A DNA stretch of 64,000 nt from Pollenia angustigena. Taxonomy: Eukaryota > Arthropoda > Insecta > Diptera > Polleniidae. The stretch spans positions 240,993,803 through 241,057,802 of the forward strand of contig OV884059.1 of the NCBI GenBank assembly GCA_930367215.1. Reading direction: 5' to 3'. Shown here piece after piece: positions 1 through 12,386 of the stretch (the first letter of the stretch is position 1; each line of letters begins with the position of its first letter). Both the position numbers and the translations under genes were made by a program. The notes beneath the pieces were generated by a model, which saw nothing but the letters and a program-made list of their open reading frames with translations, searched no databases and was not told the origin of the DNA.

Positions 1-973
1 CGTGTGTTCTTGTAACAAGAACCAAAAACATTGAAAATACTAAAAAAAAAATGTTTAGCTTAAAAAGTAACTAACAATTTGACAGTATTCTTAATATTGT
101 TACATATATTTTTATAAAGATGTCAACTCTTTGAAAATAATATTTTACTAAAATATGTTGCCAAAAATGAATTAAAAACTCTTAGCATATCTTCATGTTT
201 AAAACTATAACATACCGGCGGAATCAACGATATTGGGAAATTCATCAGTTTTTTTTAAACACCAAGAACTTAAAAAAAAATGAAGGAATCAAACAATTGC
301 ATGGAAAGTATTTAATTGTGATTGACGAATTGACAGATACAGCATGTTCATTTTACTATTCGTTTTTATAATGCTGAAACAAAATAATTTGAAATAAATA
401 AACCAAAGTTTTCCAAAAATTCTAAAGAAACCGAATAAAAAATTTTATCATTTTGCAAAGCACTAATGGTACATTTAAAAAATAAGCGTACAATTATGCG
501 CCACGCAATAAGACATACAGAAATGCAGTAAAGTAAGTGAAAGAACTCTCAACAACTTTTATAAAAAAATAACATTTCATTACAAATTACTACGAAGCAG
601 GTTTGTAATGGAGAATACTAAAAAATAACTGTATCAAAACATTCAGTGTGTAAAGCTGATCGTTACATCCAACAATTTTTATATGCGCTTAAAGTGGGAA
701 CTCGCCATATAAAATTCATGTCTTCCGTAGGCGCAATGGTAAGCGAAACGTTTATGTTTCTCCCTTACAAACCTGCTTCGTTTGAAGCTCCATTTTTTAT
801 TTGGTATTTTCACATCTATTAAATATTTGACTTTTATTATAAAAACTAATTTGATTTCTCTAGTTTTATATATTCGAATAATAACCGGTTATTTTAAAAA
901 TTCTATGTCGAAACCCGGGTTTTTTTAAATAACAACTATTCGGAATATTCGAAAGTCGGTTTTTGAAAAAAGT
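1..973. other. Gene-free AT-rich DNA
   Basis: No convincing coding sequence. Positions 865-973 contain several TTCGAA/CGAATA motifs and a CCCGGG palindrome that look like a degraded palindromic repeat. This repeat is the target of the element that starts at 983. Confidence 0.5.
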
Positions 974-982
974 CGAATAATC

Positions 983-2081
983 GGCGCTGCGAAATTTGGC
1001 CCCAGGAAATATGGCCCCAAAAAATAAATGAAAATTGGCCCCAAATTTGGGACTATTTTTCATAATGCAATAATGCCCCATTTTTTTAATGAAAAATTAC
1101 CCCAAAAAAATGAAAAATAACCCTAAATACAAAATGAAATATGAGCCAAAATTTGGGGTAATTCTTCATTATAAAAAATCACCTCAAAATTTATAATGAA
1201 ATTTAACCCCAAAAAAGAACAGAAAAAAAGTTGCATTAAACATTTTCGGTGGAGTTCATATGCCCAAAACTGAAAATCCCATATTTAGTATCCCGATTTC
1301 AAAATCCGAATAATTATATGGTTTTGGCTTTAAAAATCGTACGGTTGATAGCATGGTTGGGCTTTCGGCCATGCGCAAGGATTTTTTTCTTTATGGTATT
1401 AGAACACAGGCTTCGCTAACTAAAGCTTCACGTTATATCCGGCCTTCGGCCGAGCTCAAGGATTTTCTTCTCTATGGTATAACGAACACTGGCTTCGCTA
1501 AATAAAGCTTTTCTATATAGCCGGTCTTTGGCCGGATGCATGGATTTTCTTCTCTTCGGTATAACGAACACTGGTTTCGCACATTAAAGCTTCACTACAT
1601 AGCCGACCTTCAGCCGGTTGCAAGGATTTTCTTTTCTATGGTATAACGAACACTGGGTTCGCTCAGTAAAGCTTCTCTTAATAGCCTGCCTTCGGCCGGG
1701 CGCAAGGATTTTTTCCTCTATGGTATAACAAACACCGGCTTCCCCTAGAAACTTTTACTTAGAATTTTATAAAATTTGTTTTAAAATGTTTGGGGGCGAT
1801 TTTCATTTCTTAAAATTTGAATTTTTTATTAGTAAACGAAAAATAGCCGCAAAGTAAAAATTGTGATTTTATTTGGGGCCATATTTCATTCCTTGATATT
1901 GGGGCAATTTTTCATTCCACATGAAATGCAAAAACACCCTAACGAAAATATGAAAAATAACCCCAAAAAAACCTAAAAATTTGCCACAAAATTGCGTGTT
2001 GTTGTGTCTCATGTAAAACTTTGGGGCCCTTTTTCATTTTCTTTTTGGGGCCATATTTCCTGGGGTCATTTTGCGCACCGC
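983..2081. mobile_element. Foldback/Mutator-like non-autonomous element
   Basis: The left end reads GGCGCTGCG and the right end, on the opposite strand, GGCGGTGCG. Both continue into inverted arms rich in GGCCCCA blocks (about 983-1240 and 1850-2081). The flanks carry the same 9 bases, CGAATAATC, at 974-982 and 2082-2090. A 9-bp target duplication is typical of Mutator-like and Drosophila Foldback elements. The core is an 82-bp tandem array (separate entry). No transposase ORF is visible. Superfamily placement is inference from duplication length and architecture. The target is itself palindromic, so part of the match could be fortuitous. Confidence 0.65.
1360..1750. repeat. 82-bp minisatellite, five units
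   Basis: The word CAAGG (CATGG in unit 3) preceding ATTTT ends at 1380, 1461, 1543, 1625 and 1707, giving spacings of 81, 82, 82 and 82. Each unit carries CTTCGGCCGG, a TATGGTATAACGAACAC block and TAAAGCTT. It occupies the loop between the inverted arms of the 983-2081 element. Confidence 0.85.
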
Positions 2082-2091
2082 CGAATAATCG

Positions 2092-2625
2092 ATCTTCTAA
2101 CCTTTCCATACAAAGACAATATAAATTACGGTAAAAGTATCCAAATTTGGAACAAATAGCTTGATTAACCTTCAGTACACAGATAAAGTCGATTTCTGTA
2201 TACATACATATCTGGAGAATGCTAACAGTTTAAGCAGTGAGAATTCCCTACGGACGAGCAGAGGGGTTACTTTGCCTCCCTATGGAGCAAAGCACATAAG
2301 TAAAAGAGTTTTGCGAACACAAATGAATTTCTGAAAAAAGAAGGAACGTAAACTGGTTCTATGGGGTAATTCTGTAACTTTTAAACGACAAAAATTTGGC
2401 TTCAAAAACTACAACACGTTTGAGCATTCCGTTACCAAACTTGGGAATGAAGCTAAGCAACATGCTTGACTTCAAATAAAGTTGCTACCGACTCGCCAGG
2501 TTAAAATCGTACCTAACATATAGGAAAACTTAAGAGATTTTAAGAAAACTAGAGACTATATTGCATAATTGTGTGATGGTGCATTTTGGGGTTAAAAAAG
2601 TGTTTAAATTTTCCTTGGGCTTAAA
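2092..2625. other. Gene-free stretch
   Basis: Nothing identified. It lies between two transposable elements and has no long ORF or clear repeat. Confidence 0.4.
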
Positions 2626-2959
2626 TTACACACCCCGACAAAATTAAAAAAGGTTTTTGCTTCTTTGAATTTATCAACTGATTCTAGTTAACTTGGGTGC
2701 ATTGAATTCAAAACTGTAATCAGTTTGTCTCTATCAGCTCTAGTTTTCATGATATAACTTTTTTATACCCTCCACTTATGACCTCCAATTACCAATTACC
2801 CAAATTTTTTTTTCCAAAGTTTTATTTTTCCAACTTTTTTATCAAAATTTTTTATTTACTATTATAGTTATTGCCAAAAAAAAAAAATACCCATATTTTT
2901 TTAAGTATTTTTTTTATTTTAATAAATCTTTATGAAACAGTTTTACTTCTTTTATTTTT

Positions 2960-3922
2960 ATACCCTCCACCACAATTAGTTGTGAAGAGGGTATATTAAG
3001 TTTGTCATTCCGTGTGAAACTTTTTTATTATTCATCTCAGACCTCATAAAGTATATATATTCTGGGTCCTTGAGTAATTCTAAGTCGATTTAGCCATGCC
3101 CGTCTGTCTGTCCGTCTGTTGAAAATACGCTCACTTTCGAACAACTCAAAAGAAATAAACAAACAGCTTATAGTTATCCTAAGCAGTTTGGGATTAAAAT
3201 CCAGCTAAATCGGTTCAGTAGGACTAGAGCTATGAATCAAAATGTGGAACCACCACCTAAAAAAATTTATATTTTTGTTACAAAAAATAACATAAATGCT
3301 GGAACAAGACACGGAATGAGATAAGACTTTGCAAAAATTTGTTTTATTTGACTGGAAATCACGCTGTTAAATTTTGTGAAGATCCGTCCATAATTTACCC
3401 TAAGCCCCATATAAACACTTCTCCCGGAAAACAGTTTAGTACGCCTAAAAACGTAAAAATTAACGCTAGCGTAACAAAATTTAGAACGTCACAGTTTTCT
3501 AGGACTAGAAATAACACTGTGAAATTTCGTGACGATCGGTTCATAATTTACCTTAGGCCCCATAAAAACCCTACTACCGGAAAACAGTTTAGTACGCTTA
3601 AAACCGTAAAAAATAATGCAATCATAACAAATTTGGGCTCGTCACAGTTTTATAGGACTATAAATGATACTGTGAAATTTCGTGAAGATCGGTACAAAAT
3701 TTACCATAGGTCCCATAGAAACCCTACTCCCGGAAAATAGTTTAGTACACCTAAAACCATAATTAATAATGCTATCATAACAGAAATTGGTACGTCACAG
3801 TTTTAAAGGACTAGAAATAACGCTGTGAAATTTCGTGATGATCGGTCAATAATTTACCCTAGGCCCCATATAAACCCTACTACCGGAAAACAGTTTAGTC
3901 GCCTAAAACCATAATTAATAAC
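2960..3922. repeat. Dispersed fly repeat with four ~152-bp tandem units
   Basis: After a 'TTAGTTGTGAAGAGGGTATA' entry comes a diverged tandem array. The phrase GAAGATC(G/C)GT or variants recurs at about 3378, 3531, 3682 and 3835. Each unit has 'GTCACAGTTTT', 'GTGAAATTTCGTG' and 'CCCCATA'. A reading frame of 133 codons (3339-3740) only reflects the repeat and is not taken as a gene. Related arrays occur at 35740-35890 and 39990-41450. Confidence 0.75.
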
Positions 3923-6162
3923 CAGGGCAAGGGACTTCATGCAAATGCATGTTTGTTGTCGGTACTCTGAGACCCACCTAAAGTTAATATCTTTGCGAAT
4001 CACAATATTTCCAGTAAAATTGCATCAATTTGTTAGTGCATATTTTTGCAAATTTTGCTTTAAATGCATGTTTTTGCATATTTTGATATAAATGCATATT
4101 TTTCGTCATATTTTGTTATAAATTCACATTTTTCGTCATATTTTGTAATATTTATAAAAAAAAATGTCTCTTTTCTTAGTTTTTTGTTTAGAAATATCTT
4201 TCTGTTCAAGGCGAATTCATTATAAGGTGTAGTCAGTGAATCAGCTGGTTATAGTTGTTTCAGCCCTGAAGCTGTCAAACAATCAAAATAGTATGGGAAA
4301 ATCTGCTAACTTCGACATTTTCAAGTAGCAAAAACAACATGTTGGTGTTTGGTATTGAATTACCTACATTTTATTATAAATTCGCCTTGTTTCTTTTACT
4401 TTTAAAAAGTAGCACATACAAAAATTATACAATTTGTATAATTGTGCACATAATTGTAGAAGTAACAATAAAGCAGTTTTTGACATTTCATTTTGTTCGC
4501 GGTTTTTTTTACTTGCTTCAGCAAATAAAAATAATGTTCGGCGAAGAAAAAATAGAACTCAACATAATATTTTTGATTTACGGTGTAAGAAGTATGACCT
4601 AAAATCCAAAAAGTATTAATAAAATAAATTGTTTTTAAGGAAAAAAATGCCAAAAGAAAATATACCAAAAAATAATCTTTTAAATAAGTGTGTTTTTGAG
4701 TCTTCAAAATAGAGGGAAAAGTACTTTTTTGCAAAGTTTACAAAAAGTTGTTTCATTTAAAAATTTCAAGTAAATCAAGCCCTTCAAAGCCAGAAACACA
4801 AAGGTTTATGATTTATGAAAACGTCTCGCAAACTTTAATTTCAAGAAAATCAACTTTTGGGGATAAGACTAGCAAATTTAGTTTTGAATTGTATAATGCT
4901 CTGGTGTCTGCAGATATACCTCTATATTAGCTAATCAACCAAAATTATAGAATTTTTTTAAACAAATATAACAATGAAACCATTCCTATGGAAACAACCC
5001 TTATAAAAACTTACTATGTGACATTGTTGAAAGAATTAAGTGACATAATTTGTGGCTGTCTATTGACGAAGCAATGGACACAAAAGGACGTTTCGTTGTC
5101 TACGTAATTGGGATCTTGAATGCAGAAGATCTTGAATGCAGAAGAAGATCTTGAATGCAGAAGAAGAACAGAGTAAACACAAATTTTTGTTAAATATTGT
5201 AAAGTTGGAAAAGGTGGATCATGCTTCAATAGCTCGAACATTCAAAGATTCAATTTCTCTTTTAGAATCCTTTAATAAAAATAAAATTTTGCTCTACTTG
5301 ACCTTTTTTTTAAGATATCTTACTCAAAAATGTTACATGTCACATGCTAAGCTCATGCTATGCATGAAAGTTTTTAAAGTCACCTTTGCGTTTCAACCAT
5401 GTATAACAAGATGGGGTACCTAGTTGCAGGCAGTTGAGTATTATACCAACAATTTTTAAGAATTTAAAGATGTGGTAAATAATTTTAACGAAAATAATGC
5501 AATATATTTTAAATGTACCTAATATAAAGGCTCAATAAGAATTTTTACACTCAAACAATGGGTTTCTAGTCGAGACAATAACCGAACTTCAGGGGTTTAA
5601 ATCATTGAACACCTCGGTTAAACTCGTTGATGACGCTGTCATTAAAATAAGAAAAGTAGAGGGTCAAATCGGCGAAGAAATAAAAGCCAAAATTTATGCA
5701 GTTTTAAAAAAGAATGCCGGATTTAAAAAAGTTAAAGAAATTGGTAATATTTTTAATTTACCTTCCAGTAAAGAAAAAATTGTAGACAAGAATATTCAAC
5801 AAAGGAGTTGACCACTTTTAAATATCCACCTATTACATCCGTTGATGTCAAACGAACACTTTCAATGCTTAAAACTGTTTTAAGACCAAATAGAATGAGT
5901 TTTACATTTGATAACTTAAAAAAAAAACTTATTTATTTATATATGTAAATATATCTTTATCTACTACTACTTTTTAAACTATGTTTTAAGTTTTTAAAAC
6001 TGAATGAAATGTATATATGTTTTATTTTTTTTTGTTAAATATGGTTAAATAAATATATTTTTAATGCATATTTTTGCATTTATTTTTGCATATTTTACGA
6101 TTTTTAGTGCATGTTTTATGCGCATATTTTGCGATTTTAAGTGCATGAACTTCCTTGCCCTG
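3923..6162 (+). mobile_element. hAT DNA transposon with exact 8-bp target duplication
   Basis: Terminal inverted repeats are CAGGGCAAGGGACTTCATGC (left) and CAGGGCAAGGAAGTTCATGC (right, opposite strand). TTAATAAC is duplicated exactly at 3915-3922 and 6163-6170. An 8-bp duplication with a CAGGG end is the hAT signature. Subterminal 'TGCATATTTTTGCA' words recur near both ends. It carries a decayed transposase (4748-5948) and lies inside the 2629-6475 element, so it is the younger of the two. Confidence 0.93.
4748..5948 (+). pseudogene. hAT transposase, decayed
   Basis: This would be the DDE transposase of the surrounding hAT element. Recognisable pieces in order: SFELYNALVSADIPLY (end of the frame at 4748-4930) followed beyond a stop by an NQNYRIFLNKYNNETIP segment, typical of the N-terminal half of hAT transposases; CITRWGT (end of 5136-5423), the hAT 'TRW' motif; and, in a third frame at 5605-5948, the C-terminal dimerisation region with SVDVKRTFSMLK and PNRMSF. 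The parts lie in different frames and are separated by stops. A 16-bp word, GATCTTGAATGCAGAA, is locally triplicated at 5111-5167. It cannot encode an active enzyme. Confidence 0.85.
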
Positions 6163-6805
6163 TTAATAACTAATCGTCACAGTTAAAGATAATAATAACA
6201 AAGGTTTTACTTTTTAAATACTTAAAAAAATTTTGGATTTTTTTTTTTGGCAATACTTTAACAGTAAATCAAAAATTTTGATAAAAAAAAATTTTTTGGA
6301 TTAAGAATTTTGGGGTAATTGGTAAGTGGAGGTCATAAGTGAATGGTATAAAAAAGCTATATCATAAAAACTAGAGCTGATAGAGACAAACTGATTACAG
6401 TTTTGAACTCAGCGCACCCAAAACAACTGAAATCAGTTGATAAATTCAAAGAAGAAAATTGAGTGTTGGCCTGTGTTATTTAATTTCGATTAGCAAAATA
6501 AAACCCAACTACTTTTGCTCATTTCTAAATGAATGGCTTGTAAATCTCCCAAAAGTTGTTTCTAATACTGAAAATAACAACAGCAAAATATTATGTCATA
6601 TATGGGCATTTCCGTCAAAAGGTCCATCGTGACCGAAAATGTAAAAGTTATTAAAAGCTGATTATTTTACGATATTGTTATAGAGAAATATTTAGAATTT
6701 GTTCACTTAGATGAACAATAAGACTGCAAAGATGTGCAAACGTTATTTTATATATGTGATATTTGATAAAAATTATTCCAAAAAAATTTTCTTACATGGT
6801 CTGTA

Positions 6806-7646
6806 ACACTACGTGACAAAATTTCAACAAAGTCGTGACCAAATGCTTCTGACAGCTAATCATTATGTAAAATTGTCCGCTGAATCCGAATATGAAGTCA
6901 GAATTGTCAAAAGTAGAACAGTTTTTGAGATATTCCAAAATAACCGTTATTTGTGTTTTTAAAAAAGATGATGTGACTGAAATGCAAATATCTTCAAAAA
7001 TTTTAAACGGATTATGTATTTCTTTATTTAAAGTGAAAGGTAATAAAATTTCTAAAATAACCATGGATTGCTTGTGAAGATTAGTCAAGAAATGACAGAG
7101 TAACAGTGGACAAAAGTTTAAGCTTCATTGAAAATTTTATGATTTTGTTCAATTTTGCTTTTTTCAAGTTATTTGTTTTTAACCAATGATTTAAAAATCC
7201 TAATGTTTTATTGCATGCGACATTAGATTTTTTATTATGAACATTTTGAACCCAACAAGACATAGATTGGTAAAAAAAATGACAAAGCTACAGAAGATTT
7301 AGACACATAGAAAGTCAATCATTTCAAGCAATTTTTGTTAATAAAAATTTAGCTTTGTATATTTATTTGTTGTGGGTTAATTCAATTAATCTTCTGTAAC
7401 TTTGTCATTTTTGCACTGATCTGGATCCTATTGGGCACAAAATGTTCGTATTGAAATAGGCTAAAATTTTATTTTTTGGATATTTGCATTTCAGTCACAG
7501 CATCTTTTTTAAAAGCACAAATAACGGTTATTTTGGAATATCTCAAAAACTGTTCTACTTTTGAAAATTCTGACTTCATATTCGGATTCAGCGGACACAA
7601 AGACTAGGTGTCAAATTCATTTGGTCAAAAAATTGTCACGTAGTGT
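6806..7646. mobile_element. TA-target MITE with long inverted arms, copy 1
   Basis: The ends are ACACTACGTGACA and its inverse, flanked by TA at 6804-6805 and 7647-7648. Arms of about 200 bp (6806-7020 and 7450-7646) share TCCGAATATGAAGTCAGAAT and CAAATAACGGTTATTTT in inverse orientation. A second copy interrupts env at 48231-49017. TA target and no ORF suggest a non-autonomous Tc1/mariner-type element. Confidence 0.85.
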
Positions 7647-7649
7647 TAT

Positions 7650-9485
7650 CTAAGGAAGAGTACAAAGAGAAATATGTTAAATATATTATGTTATTATGAT
7701 TAACGGTAAATTTTTATTTTATTTTAGTTATTATTGAGTTCAATTATTCCGGAAAAAATATCACGTTTGAAATGTCACGTATAGACCCAGAATTTGGCTT
7801 AAAAAAAAAGGAAATCCATAAGATCTTGGAATCAAACCAAGACATTTTAATGTTACATTGCTACGTAAAATTCTGAAAGTAGTTTGACTAAAAAATTGTG
7901 CCAGGTTTTGCTGAATTACGCCTTTTTATACATGGCCACAAAAATTACTTCTGTTTTTTTCACATTCGAACCGACACTTCTTTTGCCATAATGTTTGACC
8001 TAGAATCGCGCCCTCCATAAACTTTAGCATAGATAACAGTGCTTTCTTAGTGCTATAATTTAAGGGATTAGAGAACGTAAAAATATTTTTGGTTTAGAAT
8101 GTTATTGCATTTTTGATGCGTACGACTGTCACGTTCAACACTTTGGAATTACCCATATACTATAAACAGTGACTGACTTATATCCCACACTGTATTTATT
8201 ATGATTTATATTACATCTTGGCTCCAAAATACTGGCCACATATTTATCAAAAGAAAAAAACCTTTTAACGTTTTGTGTATTAAATTTGAATTTGTTATTT
8301 TTTACTATTTAGCAAAACTTAAATTGTATAATATTTGGAGTGTGTACTTAAAATTATAATGTGTGTAAGCGCTTTATTTCCCTCTTAAATGTATTCAAGT
8401 AGCGCTTCTAAATTTTTTGCATGTAAACTATAAAAAATTTAAACGTTTTTGCGTTTATGTGAAAAGGAGAATTTTCTTTTCCCTGCTAGTTTATTTAATT
8501 AGTCTCATGTTCTAAAAAAAAAATAAAAAAATTAAAAACTGTTTAATTTCGCTGTTTTATAAACATTTTAATACTTATTTTCCTCTTGCAGTAGAAAGTT
8601 GAAAAACCAAAACAACTAAAATTGCTAAATTCAGCTGCAGCGAATCAATTAAACACTTCACCATATTATTGAAAAGTCAATTGTTTTCCAATTTTATTCT
8701 TATTGCTTCTCAATATGTTTAACTCTGCTTGTTTTGTATTGACCCTATCGTACTTAAATAATTAATGGATGAATGAAATAATGGATCGAGTTGGTTGATT
8801 TTGTTATATGTTATACTCTTTTTATTCATAAAATATCTGAGCCGAAAATGGTCCTCCCAGCTCATATGGCTTGGTGCCAAAACCATTATTTTGGGTAGAA
8901 AGTATGTAGTTGTTGTTGGTCTTAAACTCGGTCAAAAATTACCTGATTTTGTTAAGTTTTACTGCCACAATTCAACTAAGTTTATGTCAGATGGAAATAA
9001 AGATCACTTTAAAAAAGTTTAGGGTTCAAGGGTAAACATTTTAGATTTCTACGTTAAAATTTTACATTTAGAGGCAGCTTTGCTTTTTGCTTATATCTCT
9101 GCGCTTTTTCGCCTGATTTGACTTAATATTATATTATAATAGCCCTTCCAGCGAAGCTGTCCGCCCATAATGAATTTTTGATTTACTATAAAGAAATATA
9201 AAGCCTGTGTGTTTTATTTAAGTTTTTAATTCCATCAAAATCCAAATTGCCCATCTCTCCCTTCATATTCCTAGCTTTAAAAAAACATATAAGCCCTGTG
9301 TGTTTTAACTAAAACTTCAGCAAAAATGATTAGAAATGAAAACGAGAGGCGGAATGAAGGGTAAATAGCGTACTCATGTTAAAATTGCTTTCTTTTTCTT
9401 TTGAAAACGGAAACTATTGCTTTCATATATCTCTTCTCAAACGATAATTTATATTTTCTGAATGGCCCTGCACCCTTTCCTAAGT
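7650..9485. other. Gene-free AT-rich DNA
   Basis: No ORF with recognisable motifs. The short frame at 8795-9022 has no homologous feature I can name. 'AGCCCTGTGTGTTTTA'-like words recur near 9205 and 9293. Nothing else identified. Confidence 0.5.
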
Positions 9486-9975
9486 AAGTACCAGTTAGAG
9501 AAATACAAAGTTCCAAAAAAAAATCCCTCTAACAGATTCTCATAAACTCAGGACCTTTCATGTTGAATTTAATGCTTCTAAGTCCAATACTAACGGAAAT
9601 TCAAAATGGACAAGTAAGAGAACAAAAAATTGCCAAAAAGCCCCTCTTACAGTATTCACTCAGGACATTGCATGTTCAACATAATGCTTTTAGGTCCAAT
9701 ATTAAGGGAAATTCAATAAGTACCAGTTGAAGAACAAAAAAGGACCAAAAAGCCCTTCTTACAGATTATCATTCACTCAGAACCCTTCATGTTTAATTTA
9801 ATGCTTCTAGGTCCAATACTAACAGAAATTCAAAAAGTATCAGTTCAATGTCAAAAAACTACCAAAAAGTTCCCCCATAGAGTCTTATCACTCAGGATAT
9901 AGCATGTTGAATTTTATTTTTCTGGGTCCAATATTAACGGTAATTAAAAAGTACCAGTTGTAAAGCCAAAAAGCT
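9486..9975. repeat. ~115-bp diverged tandem repeat, four to five units
   Basis: The words AAGTACCAGTT, CACTCAGGAC, TGTTGAATTTAATGCTTCTA and GGTCCAATATTAACGG recur in order at roughly 115-bp steps. The units are clearly diverged and no coding frame is kept. Confidence 0.75.
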
Positions 9976-10608
9976 AGTAATGAAAGAAATTTTATTTTCC
10001 GTTTATCTCTTTTTGGTACTCTTTTCTCCAAATTAAGGTATCAACAATTTTAATATTGTAGTAAGAGCCCATTTAAAACGTGTAAGCCAAAGAATGGAGA
10101 AAACTACTTCGTAAAAAAATATTAAGAATAGTTACGAATTTACCCCTTAAACGTTCGATTTTCTAGTACCGAATTTGTATTTGTATATTTGAAGTAAGTA
10201 GCGAACGTGATATAATGTTTATTTTAACGTTTATGGGTTTTAAAGACAGACGGGGTGACAAAAAAGTACCGAAATTCAGCTTTTACCCGTTTGCTCCCTA
10301 AAAGGACCGAATTTTAAAAAAAGTACCAGACACCTGTCCGCTTATTTTTCTAAAGAACAACAATAAGTATTAAATTTTTTTCTGTCTTTTAGTTTTGGAG
10401 GTATGAGTGAGTTTGGGATAGAAGGCTTAGCGCCTCGGACCCTATTCTTAACACTTTAGTGGAACCTTGTATTGCCTATGTCCGTTAGGAGGTTTCATTT
10501 CTCGTTTTGCTGAAGAAATTTGTTCCAGAGATTACCTCTTTCACACATAGAAACATACAAACTTTTCAGCTTTATAATATTAGTATAGAAAATATGAATA
10601 ATGAACAA
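9976..10608. other. Gene-free stretch
   Basis: Nothing identified beyond scattered poly-A runs and words such as AAAAAGTACC shared with the preceding array. Confidence 0.4.
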
Positions 10609-10611
10609 TTA

Positions 10612-10830
10612 AGGTATGTTCAGACAGGCCTAACAAATATTTGACGAAAAAATCCAAAAACAAAGCGTAACCAGTAAATTTATCAAACTTTAGCTTTATT
10701 TTTAATAATTTCCATTGAATTAATTAACTGAATTTGTAAAAAGACAACGTTTTGCAAAAGCAAATAATTTTTTAATAAAATTAGTGGTTACGTTTAGGAC
10801 GTCAAATATGTAATAGGTGTGAACATAGCT
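10612..10830. mobile_element. TTA-target MITE
   Basis: The left end AGGTATGTTCAGAC is inverted at the right end (AGCTATGTTCACAC, opposite strand). ATATTTGACG occurs at both inner edges. TTA flanks both sides (10609-10611, 10831-10833). It is 219 bp and has no ORF. PIF/Harbinger-type origin is inferred from the TTA duplication. Confidence 0.75.
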
Positions 10831-10833
10831 TTA

Positions 10834-12372
10834 CGGAATATATCTTTCTTAATATAAAAAAACGTCAGTTCCAGGTACGTGTTACCAAACTTGGACAATA
10901 AATTAGTTGAGTCTGGAACCAGCTTTTCTTAAGTTTAGTTTCGAAAGGTGGCGCTGTTGTCCTGGTATTACAATTTTTTAATTTATGGTAAGATTTGCCT
11001 GAAATTCTGAAAATATATTTATTAAACAAAAATAAGTTTCCTGATACATTTTCGACCCGGTAGATAGAGCTGCCCAGTAAAAAAAATTTAGGTTTTTTGA
11101 AGCACTACAGAAAAAAAGCGTATAATCAAGCGCTTCAATTAGAGAGCTCTTATACAGCAGTAAAAAATAAAGAATAAAATATACAAAAAAGTTGATATTT
11201 AAGTGCTGACAACGAAGAAGGTTTTAAAGCGAAAAAAATAAAAATAAATTATGGTTTACGAAAATGATCGAAAAAAGCCATTTAAACAAGTAAAAGCAAA
11301 ATATTAATGAATATGTTAATTTAGTGAGCCCTTAAAAAAGCACTTTAGGAGTGCTTTGTAGGCATGTAAAAAGAAGCGCTTATTATCAGTAGAAAATAGT
11401 CCTCCAAACCGGGAACACCCAATACAAAAATCAGGCATCCCATCAGCAAGTTTGAAGCGATTTGAGGTATGAATTCATACACAAAACCTGCTCCTTTTCG
11501 AGCACATTTTTTACTGGGCATCTTATCTGGGTTCTTTAGTATTACCATTCCAACATGCACATGAACAGATGGACATTTTAAAATTAACTTCGCTACTCAT
11601 ACAAGAATGATAAATTTATACACATGTTTGTTTGCTTGTGTTTCTATATTTAAGCTGTACTTATACGCTGATGTGACGCAGAAACATCTAATTTTTCAAA
11701 GCTGAATGCGATATGTTGTTTTCTTTGTATCATGCTACTCATATATATATAGAACATATCTGCATTTTAAAGTCCAATATCAATATTGTAGGAATTACAA
11801 ACGGAATGACAAACTTATATATACCCATTTCACCTGTGGTGAAGGGTAAAAAAATAAAAATGAAGTCAGGTACGCGTTTTAATATGGTGGACCATTTTCG
11901 CCTTAAAGTGGTATGATTGTCCGTGACCAATATAATTATTTTTTGACGCTGCGTGTGTTAAAAGTTATAAACAACTCAATGATTTTGTTTCTCATTTTTT
12001 AAAAATTTAGCTCATTTTAATAACAAATTATGGCAAAAGTGAAAACTAATTTGTTGCCGTAAAACATGAAAAAGAATTCTTTTTTGTTTGATGTAGGAAA
12101 AATAAGAAATAAAAACAATTTTGGTTTAATGTCTTGTAATTGGAAATACCATAAATTTAATGCAGAAAATTTAATGTAAATCTTATGAAAATTACCAAAA
12201 GTTGTTACTACTTTTTTGTGTTATAATTCTAAAAGTTGTTTTGAGAGTTTGTCTTAAATTTCAATATAAAACTAATGTGAACGAATTACGTTGGCCTAAA
12301 TTTATTTTTTTTTTTTTTTTTTTGTGGTTTGTCCATATGAAATAGATTGCAAGTTAAGCAATAATTATAACT
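10834..12372. other. Gene-free DNA with fly-repeat fragments
   Basis: Positions 11740-11860 match the end of the dispersed 'ACAAACTTATATATACCC ... GGTGAAGGGTA' repeat also seen at 32160-32220. The short frame at 11345-11560 (- strand) is not recognised. A T-run is at 12301-12323. Nothing else identified. Confidence 0.5.
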
Positions 12373-12386
12373 GTTTTCAATAACAA

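Larger units (their letters stand above)
2629..6475. mobile_element. Long-arm TTA-target element, host of a hAT insertion
   Basis: The ends are CACACCCCGACA (left) and CACAGGCCAACA (right, opposite strand), flanked by TTA at 2626-2628 and 6476-6478. Inverted arms of about 280 bp (2629-2935 and 6205-6475) share the words TTATGACCTCCAATTACC and CTATCAGCTCTAGTTTT. The interior holds ~152-bp tandem units and a hAT element at 3923-6162. A 337-bp relative with the same ends is at 42410-42746. TTA duplications suit PIF/Harbinger; this is inference because no transposase of the element is visible. Confidence 0.7.

Noticed and set aside
3339..3740. 133-codon open frame on +
   Set aside because: It follows a diverged ~152-bp tandem repeat and its protein repeats with the DNA unit; no domain.
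9486..9975. CRISPR-like array
   Set aside because: Units are ~115 bp, diverged along their full length and have no unique spacers.
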